From positions 1-64,000 of the forward strand of contig NZ_BMSK01000030.1 of NCBI RefSeq assembly GCF_014649115.1: a stretch of DNA of 64,000 bases. Reading direction: 5' to 3'. Source of the DNA: Streptomyces eurythermus (GTDB lineage: Bacteria; Actinomycetota; Actinomycetes; Streptomycetales; Streptomycetaceae). A model generated the notes under the pieces. It was not told the origin of the DNA. It ran no database searches and worked only from the letters and a program-made list of their open reading frames with translations. Each line of letters opens with the position of its first letter. The stretch's first letter is position 1. Below, in pieces: positions 60,587 through 64,000 of this stretch. The translations under genes and the position numbers were made by a program.

Positions 60587-61828
60587 TCAGGACGCGGAGT
60601 CGGTGAGGAGCGGCAGCCGGCGCCGCTCCGGGACCCGGGAGATCAGGCCGAGCTCCTCGGACAGCTCGGTGGCGAAGCAGCCGTCCTTGTACGTGCCGGC
60701 GAGCCGCTTGGCGGTGAACGCCTCGATCCCGTCGTGATCGAACTCCACGTCGTACGTGGTGGCGTCGGCCGTGACGGTGCGGGTCAGGATGCCGAGGTGC
60801 GGCTCGAAGGTGTTGACGCAGCCGACGATGTCGCCGATCTTCTCACGGCGGCCCTCCGGACCCTCCGAAAGCACCTCCTCCGGGGCGGGAATGGCGGCGA
60901 AGAGCTGACGGCCGGCCCGGCACCAGCCGACGTGGCCGGGGAAGCCCATGGCCTTGATGCCGAAGGTGCCGAAGTCCTCGCTGACGCCCAGCTGGAAGTG
61001 CAGCGGGACCGTCTCGTGCAGCCACTTGAAGTCGCGGTAGGCCTGCTCGACCTCCTCGCGGCTCAGGCGCAGTTCGGGGTGGCGGTTGCCGTGGTCGGTG
61101 AAGTTGTTGAACCGGACGGTGGCCACGCCCAGCTTGTTGAAGTAGTGGGCGTAGCGCTCCAGCGAGGTGCGGCCGTGGTTGTGGCGGCCGATGGTGACAC
61201 CGATGTTGACGCGGAAGGCGTCCTCGGGGGCGATGCCCTCGTTGTACTCGGCGATCCGGCGCAGCACCTCCTCGGTGTCCGCGCCCGAGAAGACGCCCTT
61301 GATGGGGTAGGTCCTGTGGTCCCGGACGCGGAGGTTCTCGTCGATCACGCCGTGGTAGGTGATGGAGATGGTGCCGTAGCCGTTCTCCACCGCCCGGTCG
61401 AGGAGTTCCCGCCAGTTGTCGGCGAGCAGCGGGCGGCCGCTGGTCCAGGCGTCGCCCTTCTCCATGGTCGCGGTCGGCGTGTGGTCCAACTCCTGCCGGA
61501 ACTCACGGTTGTTGGCCGGGCCGTACAGGTTCATGAACTCGCCGTCGTAGGCGAAGCTGTCCACGTAGCGCGGGTAGACGTGGTACCCGTGCGACCGCAG
61601 GCCCTCCAGGATGCGGGGGCCCTCCTCCATGGCGAAGGACTTGTCGTAGACCTTCTCGTAGTTGACGAACCAGCAGTGCGCGCACTTCTGGCCGCAGGTG
61701 TTCTTGCCGACCTTGGTGTCGAGGTCGAGGTAGATGTGGATGTCGTCGGGCTTGATGTCCTTGAAGGGAGTGGAGAACGGGACATCGCCGTGGAAATCGT
61801 AAGAAACCGGTGCGTTCTGGACGGACAT
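60587..61828 (-). CDS. Radical SAM enzyme
   Basis: A 413-residue protein. The 4Fe-4S motif is C45-G-Q-K-C49-A-H-C52 (CX3CX2C) in VGKNTCGQKCAHCWFVNYEK. The SAM-binding core follows: DGEFMNLYGPANNREFRQEL, GYGTISITYHGVIDENLRVR and NIGVTIGRHNHGR. The C-terminal 100 residues contain two Cys in GWCRAGRQLF and GDIVGCVNTF, not enough for a SPASM domain. The ATG at 61828 is preceded by GGGGGCC. The reaction is unknown; it is likely a carbon-centred modification of an amino acid. It lies between two ATP-grasp genes and behind an 11-bp hairpin. Confidence 0.9.
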   Translation of the reverse strand: MSVQNAPVSYDFHGDVPFSTPFKDIKPDDIHIYLDLDTKVGKNTCGQKCAHCWFVNYEKVYDKSFAMEEGPRILEGLRSHGYHVYPRYVDSFAYDGEFMNLYGPANNREFRQELDHTPTATMEKGDAWTSGRPLLADNWRELLDRAVENGYGTISITYHGVIDENLRVRDHRTYPIKGVFSGADTEEVLRRIAEYNEGIAPEDAFRVNIGVTIGRHNHGRTSLERYAHYFNKLGVATVRFNNFTDHGNRHPELRLSREEVEQAYRDFKWLHETVPLHFQLGVSEDFGTFGIKAMGFPGHVGWCRAGRQLFAAIPAPEEVLSEGPEGRREKIGDIVGCVNTFEPHLGILTRTVTADATTYDVEFDHDGIEAFTAKRLAGTYKDGCFATELSEELGLISRVPERRRLPLLTDSAS

Positions 61829-61910
61829 GTGGCCCCCGATGCGGTGTTCGTCGTCTGAAAGGAGACAAGGAGACGGGAAGGAAGGGCGGAACCGGCGTTG
61901 CCGGGAGGTA

Positions 61911-61935
61911 CGGGGAGCCGCGGCGCGGCTCCCCG
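61911..61935 (-). terminator. Intercistronic hairpin between ATP-grasp 1 and radical SAM
   Basis: CGGGGAGCCGC (61911-61921) pairs perfectly with GCGGCTCCCCG (61925-61935), loop GGC, one base past the stop of ATP-grasp 1. It may attenuate or stabilise the transcript within the operon. Confidence 0.65.
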
Positions 61936-63156
61936 TCACAGATGTGGCTCGGGCGCGGTGGTGACCACCGGGCGGGCGGTGAGTTCCGCGACGGCCGCCG
62001 TGCAGGCGTCGGTGCCGGCCGCGGTCAGGACGGCCATGCCCAGCCGGTCGGCGGAGGAGCGCAGCGGGCGCACCTCGTCCCCGGGCCGGACGGTGAGGTC
62101 CCAGGCGTGCACCCGTCCCTGCGTGAGGGCGGGCGGCGGCGCGACGGCCGTCACGCGTCCGGGCGGGGCGGTGAGGAAGACGGTGGCGGCCGCGACGGCC
62201 GCGGCGGGGCCCCGCCGGATTTTGTCGCCGATCGCCCAGCCGAGGGCGGCGCGCCGCCACTCGACCCCGGTGGTGAGCTGGACCAGGTCCGCGATGCCGT
62301 CGCCGCCGAGCCGGGTGTGGGTCTCGATCACGACGATCTTGTCGCCGTCGACCATGACCTCGGTGTGGCTGGGACCGTCGGTGAGCCCGAGGGCGTCGAG
62401 CAGTTCGCCGACCGCCCGGGCGACCAGCTCCTGGCGGCGCGGGTCCAGGGAGGGCGGCGGCATCATATGGCTGACCTCGACGAAGCCGTCCGTGGTGCCC
62501 TTCTCGGCGATGCCGATGACGGTGTGCCGCCCGCCCGCGGAGAGGGCCTCGACACTGAACTCCCGCCCCTCGGCGAACTGTTCGAACAGGGTGGCGGCCG
62601 TACGGCGGTCCGCCGGGAGCGCGTCGGCGCTCTCCACCAGGGCGATGGAGGCGCTGCCGACCCCGTCGACCGGCTTGGTCACGACCCGGCCGTGGACGGC
62701 GAACAGCCGGTCCACCGCCGCCGTGTCGTCGCCGGCGGCGAAGGCCGGGTTCAGATGCGGTGCCTCGCGCTCCAGGATCCGCCGCATGGCGAGTTTGTCG
62801 CGGGTGGCGTGCACCACGGCCGGGTCGACTCCGGTGACACCGAGCAGGCGGGCGGCCAGCGCGGCCGGCTCCAGGCCGAACTCGGTGAGCGAGACGACGG
62901 CGGTGGGCCGCAGGGGGCGCAGCACCTCGTCGGTGAAGGTCAGGAAGGCGGGCAGGTCCCGGAAGTCGGCCGTCAGCACCCGGGTGCCCGGGTCGAGGGC
63001 GGGTGTGCCGGGCAGCTGTACGTGGACCAGTTCGCCGGGCAGGGACGCCGCCGCCCGCGCCACGGTCGGGTTGGCGCCGACGATCACCAGAGTGGAGACG
63101 TCGTCCGTGTTGCCCGGACAGTCCTCGTCCGGACCCCCCGCGTTCACTGCGTCCAC
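61936..63156 (-). CDS. ATP-grasp ligase 1 (L-amino-acid-ligase-like)
   Basis: A 406-residue ATP-grasp enzyme of the L-amino acid ligase type. GTG 63156 has GGGGAGG just upstream; a TTG 17 codons earlier lacks a ribosome site. Features: VSTLVIVGANPTVARAAASL, TRDKLAMRRILEREAPHLNP, GRVVTKPVDGVGSASIALVE and EQFAEGREFSVEALS. The metal-binding end is SHTEVMVDGDKIVVIETHTR, then LGGDGI. BacD/BesA-type enzymes make dipeptides or gamma-glutamyl peptides. It is the first gene of the cluster, with a promoter about 45 bp upstream. Confidence 0.88.
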   Translation of the reverse strand: MDAVNAGGPDEDCPGNTDDVSTLVIVGANPTVARAAASLPGELVHVQLPGTPALDPGTRVLTADFRDLPAFLTFTDEVLRPLRPTAVVSLTEFGLEPAALAARLLGVTGVDPAVVHATRDKLAMRRILEREAPHLNPAFAAGDDTAAVDRLFAVHGRVVTKPVDGVGSASIALVESADALPADRRTAATLFEQFAEGREFSVEALSAGGRHTVIGIAEKGTTDGFVEVSHMMPPPSLDPRRQELVARAVGELLDALGLTDGPSHTEVMVDGDKIVVIETHTRLGGDGIADLVQLTTGVEWRRAALGWAIGDKIRRGPAAAVAAATVFLTAPPGRVTAVAPPPALTQGRVHAWDLTVRPGDEVRPLRSSADRLGMAVLTAAGTDACTAAVAELTARPVVTTAPEPHL

Positions 63157-63207
63157 TTTTCCTCCCCGTCCCGCGTCGAGCGCTGGTTCGGCCGACGCGG
63201 CGAGCAA

Positions 63208-63600
63208 GACAATCGCAAGCGTGCTCGGAGGATGTCAATAGGATCACGCACCGTGATCATCGCGCCCGCCGGCCGGGCCTGACCTGGCATAGGCCGTCCC
63301 CACGAGGGACGCTTCACGCCTCGTACGGCCGGCCGGCGGCTCCCGCCGGCCCGCGCGCGGATACCCCCCTCGTCACGTCATTCCGGCCAACTATCCGGCC
63401 ACTGCGACACACTCCGTTCACAAAACCCCAGCACGACCTGCGTAACGTCGGTGGTTTCCGGCCAATCACCGGGTCGGAGCGACGTGCGACGACGATTCGG
63501 GGGAAGCGGACCGTTTCCGGCGAGGTCGGAGCGGCACCGGGGCCACGCCCGGCACGGGCGGCGGGGTTCTCCCGCACCCCGGACGCGGGGTGGCCCGGCG
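63208..63600. other. Intergenic region of about 390 bp
   Basis: It holds the cluster promoter and palindrome at its left end. No gene is visible in 63260-63600; open frames crossing it have no codon bias or ribosome site. Confidence 0.5.
63209..63258 (-). promoter_or_regulatory. Promoter with adjacent palindromic operator for the ATP-grasp/radical SAM operon
   Basis: On the minus strand TTGACA (63238-63233), an 18-nt spacer and GATTGT (63214-63209) resemble a sigma-70-type promoter, predicting a start near 63202. The perfect palindrome GATCACG-CAC-CGTGATC lies at 63242-63258, just upstream of the -35, where a regulator would bind. Confidence 0.6.
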
Positions 63601-64000
63601 CTACCGGCCGGCGGCCGCGGCGTCCGCCCGGTCGGACCGCAGCCGTGCGGCCGGCCGGGCCACCTCGGCGTACAGCGGATCGTCGTGCGCCACTCCCCAG
63701 CGGTGCAGATGGACGAGCAGCCGGGTGATCACGGTGTCGTACTCCACGAGCACGGAGACTCTTCTTCGCGGTGAGCGGCTCGACGCGCATCAGGTACTGG
63801 TGGGTGGGCTCGTCGATCTTGCCGTGCGACTTGGAGCTCGCGGCGTAACGGCCGACCCCCTTGTGCGGGTCGCTCGCGTAGTCGAGCTTCGCCCTGACGA
63901 GGCCGCTCTGAGCGGCGGTCAGTGTCCCTCCGACCTGTTCCAGCAGGCCCCTCAGAAGGTCGATCCCCGCATTCCGTTCCTCGGCCGGCCGGCGGATCCC
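63601..64000 (-). pseudogene. Partial gene at window edge with apparent frameshift
   Basis: From the window end the minus-strand frame reads AEERNAGIDLLRGLLEQVGG, TLTAAQSGLVRAKLDYASDP and DEPTHQYLMRVEPLTAKKS. Near 63755 the coding bias moves to another frame: VLVEYDTVITRLLVHLHRWG, VAHDDPLYAEVARPA and a stop at 63601. One indel joins them into a smooth product. An alternative is that GTG 63758 starts a second small gene (AAGAAGAG upstream). The family is not recognised and the N-terminus is outside the window. Confidence 0.5.

Noticed and set aside
60734-63282. Long plus-strand open frames opposite the radical SAM and ATP-grasp genes
   Set aside because: They mirror the codon bias of genuine minus-strand genes with intact catalytic motifs and show no motifs themselves.
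1-64000. CRISPR arrays and rRNA or tRNA genes
   Set aside because: No regularly spaced repeats of 23-40 bp, no conserved rRNA stretches and no complete tRNA cloverleaf were seen while reading both strands.

Overview
The window is high-GC DNA (roughly 70 percent) with strong G/C bias at third codon positions, frequent GTG starts and many GTGA/ATGA stop-start overlaps. Together with a complete isorenieratene-type carotenoid cluster, a SARP regulator, Tat-exported PhoD and DUF4185 proteins and actinobacterial IS fragments, this points to Streptomyces or a close relative. The mix of accessory genes, gene relics and IS remnants suggests a chromosome arm rather than the conserved core; that placement is an inference.

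Layout. 1-2.8 kb: end of a lytic transglycosylase, a secreted esterase and a Tat-exported DUF4185 protein. 2.85-10.6 kb: a membrane XRE-NACHT ATPase diverging from a LuxR-SARP regulator, a DUF6585-like gene, a small zinc-ribbon membrane protein and a large membrane-anchored ligand-binding protein. 10.7-14.5 kb: GNAT enzyme, secreted serine hydrolase, dienelactone hydrolase, a small membrane protein and IS relics. 14.6-23.5 kb: carotenoid cluster as two divergent, translationally coupled operons, crtE-I-B-V (minus) and crtY-T-U (plus), enough on paper to go from prenyl diphosphates through lycopene and beta-carotene to an aromatic carotenoid. 23.5-32.1 kb: DUF2945/DUF3140 pair, AraC regulator with a divergent MFS pump, an AGN-motif protein of the type linked to contractile injection systems, PhoD phosphatase, a decayed P450 and a serine hydrolase. 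32.9-46.2 kb: SAM methyltransferase, two redox/efflux neighbourhoods with MarR and HxlR regulators, a second MFS pump, and many broken genes (LLM oxidoreductase, zinc oxidoreductase, Rieske protein). 46.3-56 kb: graveyard of IS5, IS4-like, IS701, IS630 and IS982 pieces with a few intact genes (tandem SMI1/KNR4 protein, maleylpyruvate isomerase-like protein, MT0933-type antitoxin, GNAT, TetR/SDR pair).

The most interesting locus is 56.0-63.2 kb: six minus-strand genes behind one well-formed promoter. In transcription order they encode an ATP-grasp ligase, a radical SAM enzyme, a second ATP-grasp ligase, a mercaptopyruvate-type sulfurtransferase, an MFS exporter and a MetC-like PLP lyase. The last four are tightly coupled. 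No NRPS, PKS or RiPP precursor is visible, so a small ligase-built amino acid or dipeptide product, possibly sulfur-containing, is the best hypothesis. The ATP-grasp/PLP-lyase/MFS combination recalls the bes terminal-alkyne amino acid pathway, but radical SAM and rhodanese genes replace the halogenase and oxidase.

All calls come from reading the sequence without database searches. Family names rest on recognised motifs; relic names are the least certain.
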